Notes: generated by a model not told the origin, from the letters alone. A stretch of 64,000 nt of DNA from Pseudomonas pohangensis (GCF_900105995.1 NZ_LT629785.1:620001-684000), one strand, 5' to 3'; numbered from the stretch's first letter, positions 1 through 8,812 are shown. Numbers and translations are program-made.

Positions 1-970
1 GGCACGGGGGGTGGCGGTACGCTGCCTGCTGGATGACTTCGGCTGCCAGGGCTTGAATCGTGCCGACCGGCAACGGCTGATCCGCGCGGGGGTCAGTCTG
101 CGCTGGTACAACCCGCTGAGCTGGCGCCACGGCGTGCGCAACCTGTATCGCAATCATCGCAAACTGTTGCTGGTCGATGGCTGCCTGGGCTATGTCGGTG
201 GTGCCGGTGCCACCGATGCCTTCTGGCGGCCCGGCCAGGCGCAGAGTGACTGGCACGAAGTCATGGTCGAGCAGCGCGGCCCGCTGCTGGCTGACTGGCA
301 GGCGCTGTTCGATATCCAGTGGCAGGCCACCGATGCGGCGAAGGCCTGGCAGGCACCTGCGCCGGCCAGTTTGCAGCAATTGCCGGCGCTACCCCATATG
401 GGCAACGGCTGGGGTCGGGTGGCTTATGCCAGTGCCCGCGAGCATCGCGACATCCTGCACTCGCTGCTGCACTCGTTGCAGGGCAGCCGGCAACGCATCT
501 GGCTGGCCACACCGTATTTCCTGCCGACCTGGAAAGTCCGCCGCGCCCTGCGCAAGGCCGCCTCGCGCGGGCTGGATGTGCGCCTGCTGCTGACCAGCCG
601 GCACACCGACAATCAGCCGGTGCGCTACGCCGGGCAACGTTTCTACCCGGCGCTGTTGCGTGCCGGCGTGCGCATCTTCGAGTTCCAGGCGCGCTTCAGC
701 CATCTGAAGATGGTACTGGTGGATGACTGGGTCAGCCTCGGCTCGTGCAATTTCGATCACTGGAACCTGCACTTCAATCTGGACGCCAATCTGGAGGCAG
801 TGGATGCGCCCTTGAGTCAGGCGGTCGAGGCCAGCTTCCTTGCCGACTTCGCCACCAGCGCGGAAACCACCCTGCAGCAGTGGCGGGCATTGCCCTGGTC
901 CGAGCGTCTGCAACAGCGCCTCTGGGGCTGGCTGGATGGTCTGGTGATCCGCTTTCTCAGACGGCGCTGA
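1..970 (+). CDS. Cardiolipin synthase / phospholipase D family protein (5' truncated)
   Basis: The reading frame is open from the first bases, so the true start lies outside the window; the GTG at 11 is probably internal. Two HKD catalytic motifs of the PLD superfamily are visible: HRKLLLVD near nt 155 and HLKMVLVDD near nt 701, the second followed by the usual GSCNFDHWN segment. Spacing fits a ClsA/ClsB-type enzyme that makes cardiolipin at the inner membrane by phosphatidyl transfer. The C-terminal end (LDGLVIRFLRRR) is intact. Without the N-terminus I cannot tell ClsA (two membrane helices) from ClsB (soluble start), although the short spacing before the first HKD resembles ClsB. Confidence 0.85.
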   Translation, partial: ARGVAVRCLLDDFGCQGLNRADRQRLIRAGVSLRWYNPLSWRHGVRNLYRNHRKLLLVDGCLGYVGGAGATDAFWRPGQAQSDWHEVMVEQRGPLLADWQALFDIQWQATDAAKAWQAPAPASLQQLPALPHMGNGWGRVAYASAREHRDILHSLLHSLQGSRQRIWLATPYFLPTWKVRRALRKAASRGLDVRLLLTSRHTDNQPVRYAGQRFYPALLRAGVRIFEFQARFSHLKMVLVDDWVSLGSCNFDHWNLHFNLDANLEAVDAPLSQAVEASFLADFATSAETTLQQWRALPWSERLQQRLWGWLDGLVIRFLRRR

Positions 971-1008
971 GGCTCGTTCCCCGGGCAGCGCTTTGTGCGT
1001 GGCCGGAC

Positions 1009-1887
1009 TCAGTGCGCAGCGGCGACCAGTGCCGCGCAGGCCTGGCCAGGGTCGCCAGTGCGTTCCCAGGCCTGGATCCAGTCCGGATAGTTGTGCACGA
1101 CCGGAATGTCATCGGGGTGAAAGTCCGGCTTCATATAGGCGAGAATCTGCTTGCTGAACGAGCCGAATACGCCGTTGCGGCCGTACATCCAGCCAAGATG
1201 GCTGAGCAGCAGGCGCTTGCGCTGCAGCCAGCCGAAGCCGTCGGCCTGCAGCAGCATGTCGGTGCTGCGATAGGTCTCGAAGGAGATGTCCAGGGTGGCG
1301 TAGATCATCGCTGCGCAGCGCTTGAAATAGCCCACCCGGGCCACGGTGGTCATGACGTTGAACACCACCGATTTGTGTTCCATCTCTTCAATGGCGTGCC
1401 AGGCGAACAGCGCCTTCATGCGCGGGTCGGCGCCCTGCATGACTGCCTTGCGGGCGAAGAAGCCTTCGGCGAGCAGGGCGGTGAAATGTTCGAAAGCCGC
1501 GGTCAGGGCCAGGTTGAATTCCGGCGAGAAATGCTTGAGCCAGAAGCTGTTGCGCTTCTTCTGCATGGCCAGCATTTTATCCACCGGCAAGCCCTGCTCT
1601 TTCAGCAGGTTGTTGAAACGGGTATGGGCGATGCCGTGCTGGGCTTCCTGGCGGGTGAAATCCCTGACGTGTTTGCTCAGGACAGGATCGCTGATGCGTT
1701 CGCGGTAATGTCGCACGCAGGTGATGAAATAACGCTCGCCATCGGGAAAATACAGCTGCATGGCGTCCATCATGCGGGTCTTGTAAGGATCGTTTTCCCA
1801 CCAGTAGCGCGGGATGCTGCTGTCCAGCTTGAAGTCGATGTTCTCGCGCGGCTGAACCCGGTCCGGGTTGCTGATTCGGTTGTGCAT
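1009..1887 (-). CDS. Putative metal-dependent hydrolase (PF10118 type)
   Basis: A 292-aa protein resembling the PF10118 family of predicted metal-dependent hydrolases, which are helical and ferritin-like. Conserved-looking metal-ligand segments are FTRQEAQHGIAH and WHAIEEMEHK, both Glu/His rich. The frame opens further upstream, but the start MHNRIS at 1887 is chosen because GGAG lies six bases before it; an alternative Met at 1899 has no ribosome site. It is the last gene of a probable minus-strand operon after the monooxygenase and the SDR (56-base gap to the SDR). The substrate is unknown; the context suggests breakdown of a lipid or ketone-derived ester. The family call is from motif memory and the role is inference. 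Confidence 0.75.
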   Translation of the reverse strand: MHNRISNPDRVQPRENIDFKLDSSIPRYWWENDPYKTRMMDAMQLYFPDGERYFITCVRHYRERISDPVLSKHVRDFTRQEAQHGIAHTRFNNLLKEQGLPVDKMLAMQKKRNSFWLKHFSPEFNLALTAAFEHFTALLAEGFFARKAVMQGADPRMKALFAWHAIEEMEHKSVVFNVMTTVARVGYFKRCAAMIYATLDISFETYRSTDMLLQADGFGWLQRKRLLLSHLGWMYGRNGVFGSFSKQILAYMKPDFHPDDIPVVHNYPDWIQAWERTGDPGQACAALVAAAH

Positions 1888-1943
1888 GATCTGCTCCATC
1901 ACTATCGCTGTGGCGTTGTCAGTCTGGCTGAGGCGGGCGCGGC

Positions 1944-2777
1944 TCAGGGCGCCTTGCGCCAGACCCTGGCATAGACCTTCGGATCCAGCAGTTTCCTGAA
2001 CTGGGCATACAGCAGGCGGTTGCGCTTCTCCAGTGAAATGCCCCAGGACATCAGCCAGAGCGGCAGTGCCTGATGGCCGGTGACCAGGCGTTGCTTGCCG
2101 GAACGGATGCACTGGATGACTTCACGCACCACATCGGCGGGGTCGGTCTTGAGGAACTTGCGGGTGAATTCCTCGCCGTTCGGCGCGCCCTTGGCGATGT
2201 TGGTATTGATGCCGCCCGGATGGATCAGATGCACCGACAGCGGGCTTTCCTGCAACTCCACCATCAGCGATTCGGTAAAGCCGCGCACGGCGAACTTGGA
2301 GGCGCAGTAGTCCGAGGTGTTGGGTGTGCCGACCAGGCCGAACACGCTCGATACATTGACTATGGCCCCCTCGCCATTGTCCAGCAGTTGCGGCAGGAAG
2401 GCGCGGGTGCCGTAGACCACACCGAAGAAGTTGATCTGCAGGGTGCGCTCGTAACTCTGGTCGTCCATCGCCCACACCGGCTGACCGCCACCGCCTACTC
2501 CGGCGTTGTTGATGATCACGTGGGCATTGCCCAGTTTGGCCTTCACTTCGCTGGCGAAGCTATTCATCGCGTTCTTGTCGCCGACATCGAAGGCCTTGCT
2601 GAGCACGCGTTTGGCCGGCGTGCCCTTGAGCAGTGCAACGGTCTCCTGCAGCCCGCTGGCATCGAAGTCATTCAGTGCCAGTTTGCTGCCCAGTCTGGCG
2701 AACTCCAGCGCATAGGCACGGCCCATGCCGGAACCGGCGCCGGTGATCACGATGGTTTTGTTGTTGAAATCTTTCAT
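1944..2777 (-). CDS. Short-chain dehydrogenase/reductase
   Basis: A 277-aa classical SDR. The N-terminus shows the cofactor motif TGAGSGMG (about residues 12-19), then NNAG near residue 91, a catalytic Ser in SSVFG near 143, and the YCASK Tyr/Lys pair near 157. The C-terminal tail, rich in basic and aromatic residues (SLEKRNRLLYAQFRKLL), is typical of SDRs that travel with Baeyer-Villiger monooxygenases. It probably oxidises an alcohol to the ketone used by the monooxygenase, or the reverse. The start follows a weak GGAA site. The gap to the upstream monooxygenase stop is 30 bases, so co-transcription is likely. Confidence 0.88.
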   Translation of the reverse strand: MKDFNNKTIVITGAGSGMGRAYALEFARLGSKLALNDFDASGLQETVALLKGTPAKRVLSKAFDVGDKNAMNSFASEVKAKLGNAHVIINNAGVGGGGQPVWAMDDQSYERTLQINFFGVVYGTRAFLPQLLDNGEGAIVNVSSVFGLVGTPNTSDYCASKFAVRGFTESLMVELQESPLSVHLIHPGGINTNIAKGAPNGEEFTRKFLKTDPADVVREVIQCIRSGKQRLVTGHQALPLWLMSWGISLEKRNRLLYAQFRKLLDPKVYARVWRKAP

Positions 2778-2807
2778 TATTGTTTTTTCCGTCGGGGTGT
2801 CTTGGGT

Positions 2808-4340
2808 TTACACAGGTGCAGGGCTGGCTGTGCTGGTCGGGTCGGGCTGATGGGATGCGCTCTGGCCTGCCGCCGAAAACTTCAGGCAGGGATCTTCTAC
2901 CGGGCCGGAGCGCATCAGGCGGATGTCGTCGAGATAATTCATCGACATCAACCACGGCGCCTGCGGCCCCTGACGCGGCAGCATGTCGATCGCCCGCTGT
3001 ACATAGCCGGCGCCGAAATCCAGCAGCGGGCGGGTGGGCATGTCGGCGGCGGGCAGTTGCGGGCAGCAGACGCTGTGGTCGTGCTGGTCCATGTAGGCCA
3101 GCAGACGGCAGAAGTGCTCGCACAGCAGGCCGATCTTGAGGGTCCATGACGAGTTGGTGTAGCCCACGGCAAAGGCGAAGTTGGGTATGCCGTCGAGCAT
3201 CATTCCCTTGAACGCCACCTTGTGCGACATGTCTATGGCTGCGCCGTCCAGGGTAATCCGGATGCCGCCAAACAGCTGCAGGTTCAGCCCGGTGGCGGTG
3301 ATGATGATGTCTGCCTGCAGCTCGCGTCCCGAGCGCAGGGTTACGCCTTTGGCAGTGAAGCTTTTGATGTGATCGGTGACGATCGAGGCCGTGCCCGCTG
3401 TAATTGCCTTGAACAGGTCGCCATCGGGTACGGCACACAGACGCTGCTCCCAGGGGTTGTAGGGCGGATTGAAATGTTCATCCACCGGGTAACCCTCGGG
3501 CAGGGCCTTCCTGTTGAAGTGGCGGATCAGGCGTCGGGCAAGCTTGGGGTATTTCTGGCAGAGCAGCCAGATACCGCGCGAGATCAGCACGTTCTTGCGG
3601 CGGGTCAGCGCATAGGCGCGCTCGGTAGAAAACAGCCTGCGCAGCAAACGCGCGAGCGGATCCTCGGAAGGCATGCTCAGCACATAGCTGGGGGTGCGTT
3701 GCAGCATGGTCACATGCGCGGCCTGCTCTGCCAGCGCCGGTACCAGCGTCACGGCCGTGGCCCCGCTGCCGATGACCAGCACGCGCTTGCCGCGATAATC
3801 GAGGTTTTCCGGCCAGTGCTGGGGATGGACCAGTTGTCCCTGGTATTGCTCGATACCGGCAAAGTGCGGGGTGAAGCCTTCGTCGTAACGGTAGTAGCCG
3901 GCGGCCGAGAACAGCCAGTTGCAGGTCATGCTCAGGCGTTCGCCACTGTCCGTGCGCTCGACCTCGACGCTCCAGCGCGCCTCGACACTCGACCAGTTGG
4001 CACTGAGTACCCGGTGGCGGAAACGGATCTGCTGGTCGATAGCATATTCCTGCGCGGTTTCCTGCAGATAGGCAAGGATCGAGTCGGCATCGGCGATGGC
4101 CTTCGGGTTGAGCCAGGGTTTGAACTCATAACCGAAGGTATACAGATCCGAGTCGGAGCGGATGCCCGGGTAGCGAAACAGATCCCAGGTCCCGCCAATC
4201 GCCTCGCGGCCTTCGAGAATGGCGTAGGTTTTTCCCGGCTGATCCCTTTGCAGATAGTAGGCGGCGCCGATGCCGGACAGGCCCGCGCCGATGATCAGTA
4301 CATCGACGTGCTCTGCGGGTGGACGTATGTGGACTGACAA
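2808..4340 (-). CDS. Flavin-containing (Baeyer-Villiger type) monooxygenase, EthA/MymA-like
   Basis: A 510-aa FAD- and NADPH-dependent monooxygenase. Visible are an N-terminal FAD motif (IIGAGLSGIGAAY, about residues 16-28), GGTWDLFRYPG near 49, the Baeyer-Villiger-like fingerprint YQGQLVHPQHW near 165, and a second Rossmann motif IGSGATA near 190. Such enzymes insert oxygen next to a carbonyl to make esters or lactones, or oxidise heteroatoms. The start is a TTG at 4340 preceded by AAAGGAG with six bases between; no ATG lies near. It is the first gene of a three-gene operon with an SDR and a hydrolase, a logical alcohol, ketone, ester, acid route like the mycobacterial mymA cluster. The substrate cannot be read from sequence. 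Confidence 0.88.
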   Translation of the reverse strand: MSVHIRPPAEHVDVLIIGAGLSGIGAAYYLQRDQPGKTYAILEGREAIGGTWDLFRYPGIRSDSDLYTFGYEFKPWLNPKAIADADSILAYLQETAQEYAIDQQIRFRHRVLSANWSSVEARWSVEVERTDSGERLSMTCNWLFSAAGYYRYDEGFTPHFAGIEQYQGQLVHPQHWPENLDYRGKRVLVIGSGATAVTLVPALAEQAAHVTMLQRTPSYVLSMPSEDPLARLLRRLFSTERAYALTRRKNVLISRGIWLLCQKYPKLARRLIRHFNRKALPEGYPVDEHFNPPYNPWEQRLCAVPDGDLFKAITAGTASIVTDHIKSFTAKGVTLRSGRELQADIIITATGLNLQLFGGIRITLDGAAIDMSHKVAFKGMMLDGIPNFAFAVGYTNSSWTLKIGLLCEHFCRLLAYMDQHDHSVCCPQLPAADMPTRPLLDFGAGYVQRAIDMLPRQGPQAPWLMSMNYLDDIRLMRSGPVEDPCLKFSAAGQSASHQPDPTSTASPAPV

Positions 4341-4487
4341 CGGCGGCTCCTTTGCATCTGTGGTGAGTCAGGATGTCGCACCAGTGTTGTTGACAAGGCA
4401 TTCTGCAGACAAGGGTTAAAAAGCACCTGATTCAATTAATATTGATACAAAATGCACCAGTATGTTCGATTAACGGGGTAAGCAACC
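4341..4487. promoter_or_regulatory. Divergent intergenic region with inverted repeat
   Basis: This AT-rich stretch (unlike the GC-rich flanks) separates the monooxygenase operon from its presumed PucR-type regulator. It contains TTGACA at 4390-4395 and a small inverted repeat, TCAAT at 4432-4436 and ATTGA at 4441-4445 with TAAT between. No convincing minus-10 box at ideal spacing was found for either strand. The repeat is a candidate operator; that assignment is inference. Confidence 0.4.
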
Positions 4488-5747
4488 ATGAGCCTGAGCT
4501 ATCCGCACCTGCCGTCTGACAAGTGGCCTGTGGTCTCTGCGCGGGTGCGCGAGCTGCTGCGGCAGGGCGCGAATCACGTCCTCAATGCGCCGGCGGAGTG
4601 GCTGGAAGAAATCGACCTGGCCAGTCTTTCGCCGCAGAGCATGAAGTCGCTTGCCGATGATCCGGTGCTCATGGCTGCTTCGCGGCGGGCCACCCGCTCC
4701 AGCCTGATCCACTGGGCGGCGGCCAATATCGAGAACCCGGGTGCGCCGGTTGCGTCCTACATCCCCGGTGACATGTTCAGTAACGCCCGGGAGCTGATGC
4801 GCCGGGGGGAAACCGAGTTGCTGTTCAATGCGTCACGGGCGGCGCAGGGCACTGCCTGGCAGCAGTGGATGCTCATCGCTTTCGAGCTCACCTCTGATCC
4901 CGTCGAACTGCGGGAGTTGCTGACGGTCTCTGCGCGTTCGATCGGCACTTTTATCGAAGGCAACATGGAAGTGCTTGCGCAGTTCATCCAGAGCGAACGG
5001 GAGGAGCGCATGCGTGGCACCCATGTTGAACGTCGCGAACTGGTCACCGCGATTGTCGAAGGCTCCCTGGTAAATACCCAGCTCGCCAGCCAGCAGCTGG
5101 GTTACAGCCTGGAGCAGAGCCACCATGCCGCGGTGATCTGGAGTGAAGAGGCGGAGACCCAGCTGGGCACGCTGGAGCTGGCTGCCGCTGCCCTGATTCG
5201 CTGCGCCGGCAGCCGGCATACCCTGAGCGTGATAGCCAATGCGGCAACACTGTGGGTATGGACCAGCGCGGAACAGGACATCGATCTGCAGCAACTGCAA
5301 ATGGCCATCAAGGGTCTGCCGGGTGTACGCCTGGCCATAGGCTCGACGGGGCAGGGCGGCGAAGGCTTCCGCCGTGCCCATCTTGATGCGCTGACCACGC
5401 AACGGGTGCTCGGCAGGCTGCAGTCCAGTGCCCGCGTGGTCAGTTTCGACATGGTCAGACTGGTGGCACTGCTGACCCGTGATCGCAAGGCCTCCCAGCA
5501 GTTTGTCACCCACACGCTGGGAAACCTGGCAACTGCCACGCCCTTGCTGCGCCGCACGCTGCTGACTTTTCTCAGCTGTGGTTGCAATGCCACCCAGGCT
5601 GCCGAACAGCTGCACACCCATCGCAATACCCTGCTGCGCCGTCTGGCGCGTGCCGAGGAGCTGTTGCCGCGGCCGCTGGAACACAACCGGATTCATGTCG
5701 CCGCCGCGCTGGAGGCGCTGAGCTGGACGGTGCAGGAGCAGAAATAA
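4488..5747 (+). CDS. PucR/CdaR-type helix-turn-helix transcriptional regulator
   Basis: A 419-aa regulator. The C-terminal 60 residues (CNATQAAEQLHTHRNTLLRR) are the PucR C-terminal helix-turn-helix of PF13556, with the typical TQAAEQLHTHRNT core. The middle (about residues 170-330) fits the GGDEF-like ligand or dimer domain of this family; the N-terminal 160 residues resemble the RsbRD_N-like helical region. It is divergent from the monooxygenase operon with 147 bases between, so it most likely activates that operon in response to a substrate. The start ATG has only a weak GGGGT ribosome site. Function as the local regulator is inferred from position. Confidence 0.85.
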   Translation: MSLSYPHLPSDKWPVVSARVRELLRQGANHVLNAPAEWLEEIDLASLSPQSMKSLADDPVLMAASRRATRSSLIHWAAANIENPGAPVASYIPGDMFSNARELMRRGETELLFNASRAAQGTAWQQWMLIAFELTSDPVELRELLTVSARSIGTFIEGNMEVLAQFIQSEREERMRGTHVERRELVTAIVEGSLVNTQLASQQLGYSLEQSHHAAVIWSEEAETQLGTLELAAAALIRCAGSRHTLSVIANAATLWVWTSAEQDIDLQQLQMAIKGLPGVRLAIGSTGQGGEGFRRAHLDALTTQRVLGRLQSSARVVSFDMVRLVALLTRDRKASQQFVTHTLGNLATATPLLRRTLLTFLSCGCNATQAAEQLHTHRNTLLRRLARAEELLPRPLEHNRIHVAAALEALSWTVQEQK

Positions 5748-5800
5748 CCCGGCCCGTTGCAGTATTTTCCAGCGGTATAACGAATAAAGCTGGCAGGCCT

Positions 5801-5829
5801 TTGGTTTAACATACCCAAGGGGGTATAGT
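5801..5829 (+). promoter_or_regulatory. Sigma-70 promoter with CsoR/CstR-like operator in the spacer
   Basis: A minus-35 TTGGTT (5801-5806) and minus-10 TATAGT (5824-5829) are 17 bases apart. The spacer and minus-10 carry ATACCCAAGGGGGTAT (5811-5826): exact six-base inverted arms ATACCC and GGGTAT around AAGG. This matches the G/C-tract operators of CsoR-family repressors, among them the persulfide sensor CstR, which characteristically controls rhodaneses. Repressor binding here would block RNA polymerase. No CsoR-family gene lies in the window. Confidence 0.65.
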
Positions 5830-5908
5830 TAAGAGAGGCGCTTTGCAGTTGCCGGAACACGTTTCAGGTGTCTGGCCTGAAGCCTTAGGGTAATTCGGGG
5901 GAGCAAAT

Positions 5909-6289
5909 ATGAAGAGTGCACACGACCTGGTGGCCGAGGCCAAACAACAGGTTCATGAAATTGCCGTTGCGGAGGCCGAGCCGGTAATTCGTGACGCCGA
6001 TGTATTGATCGATGTGCGTGAAGTGGATGAGTTTCACGCGGGGCACATTCCGGGGGCAATCAACATTCCGCGGGGCATTCTGGAGTTCAAGCTGGGCAAC
6101 ACGCCGGAACTGACCGCCCGTGACCTGAAGCTGGTGCTGTACTGCAAGAACAGCGGGCGTTCGGCGCTGGCGGCCTGTTCGCTGCAACAGATGGGCTATC
6201 TGCAGGTGCAATCGATCGCTGGCGGGTTTGAGGCCTGGTGCGAAGCCGGCAAACCGCAGGTCAAGCCGGAGTTGCCGTCTTTCGATTAA
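5909..6289 (+). CDS. Rhodanese-like sulfurtransferase
   Basis: A 126-aa single-domain rhodanese. The CH2A-like segment LIDVREVDEFHAGHIPGAIN is present, and the catalytic cysteine sits in the loop YCKNSGRSALAA (CxxxxGR type). It has no signal peptide or membrane helix, so it is cytoplasmic; the first 25 residues form a helical extension. It likely moves sulfane sulfur between thiosulfate, persulfide or glutathione persulfide and acceptors. The start has a strong GGGGGAG ribosome site six bases upstream. The gene stands alone behind a promoter with a CsoR/CstR-like operator, which fits control by reactive sulfur species. Confidence 0.9.
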   Translation: MKSAHDLVAEAKQQVHEIAVAEAEPVIRDADVLIDVREVDEFHAGHIPGAINIPRGILEFKLGNTPELTARDLKLVLYCKNSGRSALAACSLQQMGYLQVQSIAGGFEAWCEAGKPQVKPELPSFD

Positions 6290-6333
6290 ACCGGCCGGTC
6301 ACGGCGGTGGCGGCCTGAGGGAAATTGCCTGCG

Positions 6334-7449
6334 TCAGGTCGAGCGCTCAGGGTCGGGCCGGTTGCCACCACGGGTGCGGGCAAAGGCCACCAGCGTATTC
6401 AGGGCGCCGGCGATTTCCAGCAACATTTCCTGGGCCACGAAACCGGTGCCGGTGGCGTTGATCAGACCGTGGGTATGGCCGGAGAAGCGCCGCAACACCG
6501 TGGGCACACCGGCTTGGCGCAGTCTGGCAGCATAGGCTTCGCCTTCGTCGCGCAGCGGGTCGAAGCCCGATACCGCCACATAGGCCGGACACAGGCCGGC
6601 AAGATCCTCTGCCAGCAGCGGAGAAACCCGCGGATCCAGCGCCTCGTCGGCACTGCCCAGGTATTTGTCCTTGTACCAGTCCATCTGCGCCTCGGTGAGA
6701 AAGAAGCCGCTGCTGAACAGTTGGTAGGAAGGGTGTTTGCTCGACAGGTCGGTGACCGGCTGGAACAGCAGCTGGAACGCCGGACTGGCAGCAGATGCGT
6801 CGCTGCGCGCACGTTGCGCCGTCATCTGGCTGAGTACCGCAGCAATGTTGCCGCCCGCGCTTTCACCGGCAAGGCCAACCAGTGCCGGATCACAGCCAAA
6901 CTGCGCAGCGTGCGCCACGGCATAGTCGAAGGCGCACAGGGAGTCTTCGATACCCACCGGAAAACGGTGTTCCGGCGCCAGCCGGTATTCAACCGAGAGG
7001 AAGCACACGCCGGTGCGATTGGCCAGATGGCGCAGCATCGAGTCACCCGATTGTAGATCGCCGAGTACCCAGCCGCCACCGTGGTAATAGACCACCAGCG
7101 CCGAGTCGGCTGTGGCCTGTGCCGGGCGATAGAGCCTGACGGGTATCGGACCATGGGGGCCGTCAATGCTGAAATTCTGGATCTCGGCCACGTGCGGAGT
7201 GTCACCGAAAATCCAGGCTTCGCGGGTCAGTTCGATGCGCCCGGCAGCGATCGGTTTGCTCTCGAAGGTTTCCGCTGCCAGCAGATTCAGCAGGCGCAAC
7301 CCGAGCTGGGCAGTCGGGTGCAGTTCCTGCCCGTCAATGCGTATGGCTGCACCGCCGAGCTTGCGCTGCAGGCCCATTGGCAGGTTGCCGAGAAAGCGGA
7401 ACAGGCTTCGGGCGATGCGGTCTGCCCGGGTGATGTGCGTCTGGGACAT
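6334..7449 (-). CDS. Alpha/beta hydrolase, hormone-sensitive lipase (family IV) esterase
   Basis: A 371-aa esterase of the bacterial HSL family. The oxyanion-hole motif HGGG (in YYHGGGWVLG), the nucleophile elbow GESAGG, the acid in DPLRDEGEAY and the histidine in SGHTHGL occur in the expected order. HSL enzymes hydrolyse short acyl esters. There is no signal peptide. It converges with the rhodanese gene (44 bases between ends) and lies back to back with nasS. It could complete the ester step of the nearby monooxygenase pathway, but it is separated from it by the regulator and rhodanese, so this is speculation. Confidence 0.88.
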   Translation of the reverse strand: MSQTHITRADRIARSLFRFLGNLPMGLQRKLGGAAIRIDGQELHPTAQLGLRLLNLLAAETFESKPIAAGRIELTREAWIFGDTPHVAEIQNFSIDGPHGPIPVRLYRPAQATADSALVVYYHGGGWVLGDLQSGDSMLRHLANRTGVCFLSVEYRLAPEHRFPVGIEDSLCAFDYAVAHAAQFGCDPALVGLAGESAGGNIAAVLSQMTAQRARSDASAASPAFQLLFQPVTDLSSKHPSYQLFSSGFFLTEAQMDWYKDKYLGSADEALDPRVSPLLAEDLAGLCPAYVAVSGFDPLRDEGEAYAARLRQAGVPTVLRRFSGHTHGLINATGTGFVAQEMLLEIAGALNTLVAFARTRGGNRPDPERST

Positions 7450-7534
7450 GGCGACTGTGCTCTGTCGGGTGCGGGTAGGCCGAGATTAAATAATGCCTGC
7501 TCGGGTGTATATCTATTGTTCAGGCAAGCGCTGC

Positions 7535-7550
7535 TGGCACAGCGCTTGCT
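7535..7550 (+). promoter_or_regulatory. Sigma-54 promoter of nasST
   Basis: TGGCACAGCGCTTGCT matches the sigma-54 consensus TGGCACG-N4-TTGCW at all core positions except one, with GG at 7536-7537 and GC at 7548-7549 and ten bases between. The predicted transcript starts near 7561, which excludes the upstream GTG at 7557 as the nasS start and supports ATG at 7593. Confidence 0.72.
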
Positions 7551-7592
7551 AAACCTGTGGTAACGACTATTCCGTTGCCACAACGAAAACCC

Positions 7593-8810
7593 ATGAATCA
7601 ACAGCACGCAGCGCCGCGTAACAATGCCCTGGATTGGGTCGATGGTTCCGATGCGCCGGAAAAGAGCAGCCTGAATATCGGCTTTATGGCGTTGAGTGAC
7701 AGCGCATCGCTGATCGTCGCGGCTACCCAGGAATTCGCCCAGCCCTATGGCCTGCGCCTGCAGTTGCGCCGGCAGTCGTCGTGGTCCGCGCTGAGCGAGC
7801 GCCTGCACAGTGGCGAGCTGGATGCGGCGCAGGGGCTGTATGGTCTGGTTTACGCCATGCAGCTGGGGCTGGCCGGTTTGCCGCAGCTGCCGATGGCAGT
7901 GCTCATGGGGCTGGCGCAGAACGGCCAGAGCATCAATCTGTCGACCCGTCTGCAACTGGCCGGCGTGAACAATAGTGAGGCGCTGGTGCGGCATGTGCGC
8001 CAGGCTGGTGCACGGCTGACACTGGCGCATACCTTTCCCGGCGGCACCCATGCCCTGTGGCTGTATTACTGGCTGGCCAGCCTGGGCATCCACCCGCTGC
8101 GTGATGTCGACACCCTGGTGGTGCCGCCGGCACAGATGGTCGCGCACCTGCAGGCCGGGCGTATCGATGGCTTCTGCGCCGGCGAGCCGTGGGGCGCACA
8201 GGCGGTGGCGCAACGCCAGGGCTTTACCCTGTGCACCAGCCAGCAGCTGTGGCCGGACCACCCGGAAAAGGTACTGGCGTGCACCCGCGAGTTTGTCGAA
8301 AACTGCCCCAATGCAGCGCGCGCGCTGGTCATGGCGGTGCTCGAGGCCAGCCGCTTTCTGGATGCCAACGAGGAAAACCGGCGTGCCGCAAGTTGTCTGC
8401 TGAGTGCCGATGCCTTTCTGGCGGCGCCGCTGACGGCTATCCAGCCGCGCTTTCTCGGTGCCTACGAAGACGGCAATGGCCATGCCTGGCGCGATCCCCA
8501 TGCGCTGCGCTTTTTTGCCGAAGGGGCGGTGAACATGCCGTACCTGTCCGATGGCATGTGGTTTCTCACCCAGTTCCGCCGCTGGGGCCTGCTGCGCGAG
8601 GAGCCGGATTATCTCGGGCTGGCCCGTGCCGTGCAGCAGACCGCCCTGTATGGCGAGGCGGCCAGCCAGCTCGGTGTTGCCGTGCCGGCCGGCATGCGCA
8701 GCAGCACGCTGTTCGACGGCAGCTGCTGGGACGGGCAGGATCCGGCCGCCTATGCGCGCAGTTTTGCGCTGCATGCAATGACAGATGCCCGTCCGCTGGC
8801 GAGATGCTGA
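7593..8810 (+). CDS. nasS: Nitrate/nitrite-sensing protein NasS (NrtA/CmpA family)
   Basis: A 405-aa protein of the NrtA/CmpA periplasmic-binding-protein fold but without a signal peptide, as expected for cytoplasmic NasS. Recognisable stretches are LNIGFMALSDSASLIVA, GLAQNGQSINLS, HTFPGGTHALWLYYWLA and DGFCAGEPWGAQA. In the known system NasS holds NasT inactive until it binds nitrate or nitrite. The start ATG at 7593 is chosen because the sigma-54 promoter just upstream would start transcription near 7561; a GTG at 7557 would give 12 more residues. Its stop overlaps the possible alternative start of nasT (ATG at 8804), showing translational coupling. Confidence 0.92.
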   Translation: MNQQHAAPRNNALDWVDGSDAPEKSSLNIGFMALSDSASLIVAATQEFAQPYGLRLQLRRQSSWSALSERLHSGELDAAQGLYGLVYAMQLGLAGLPQLPMAVLMGLAQNGQSINLSTRLQLAGVNNSEALVRHVRQAGARLTLAHTFPGGTHALWLYYWLASLGIHPLRDVDTLVVPPAQMVAHLQAGRIDGFCAGEPWGAQAVAQRQGFTLCTSQQLWPDHPEKVLACTREFVENCPNAARALVMAVLEASRFLDANEENRRAASCLLSADAFLAAPLTAIQPRFLGAYEDGNGHAWRDPHALRFFAEGAVNMPYLSDGMWFLTQFRRWGLLREEPDYLGLARAVQQTALYGEAASQLGVAVPAGMRSSTLFDGSCWDGQDPAAYARSFALHAMTDARPLARC

Positions 8811-8812
8811 AC

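Noticed and set aside
4390..4421. TTGACA as a sigma-70 minus-35 for the PucR-type regulator
   Set aside because: No minus-10 box at suitable spacing; GTTAAA at 19 bases is poor. Kept only as a note in the intergenic entry.
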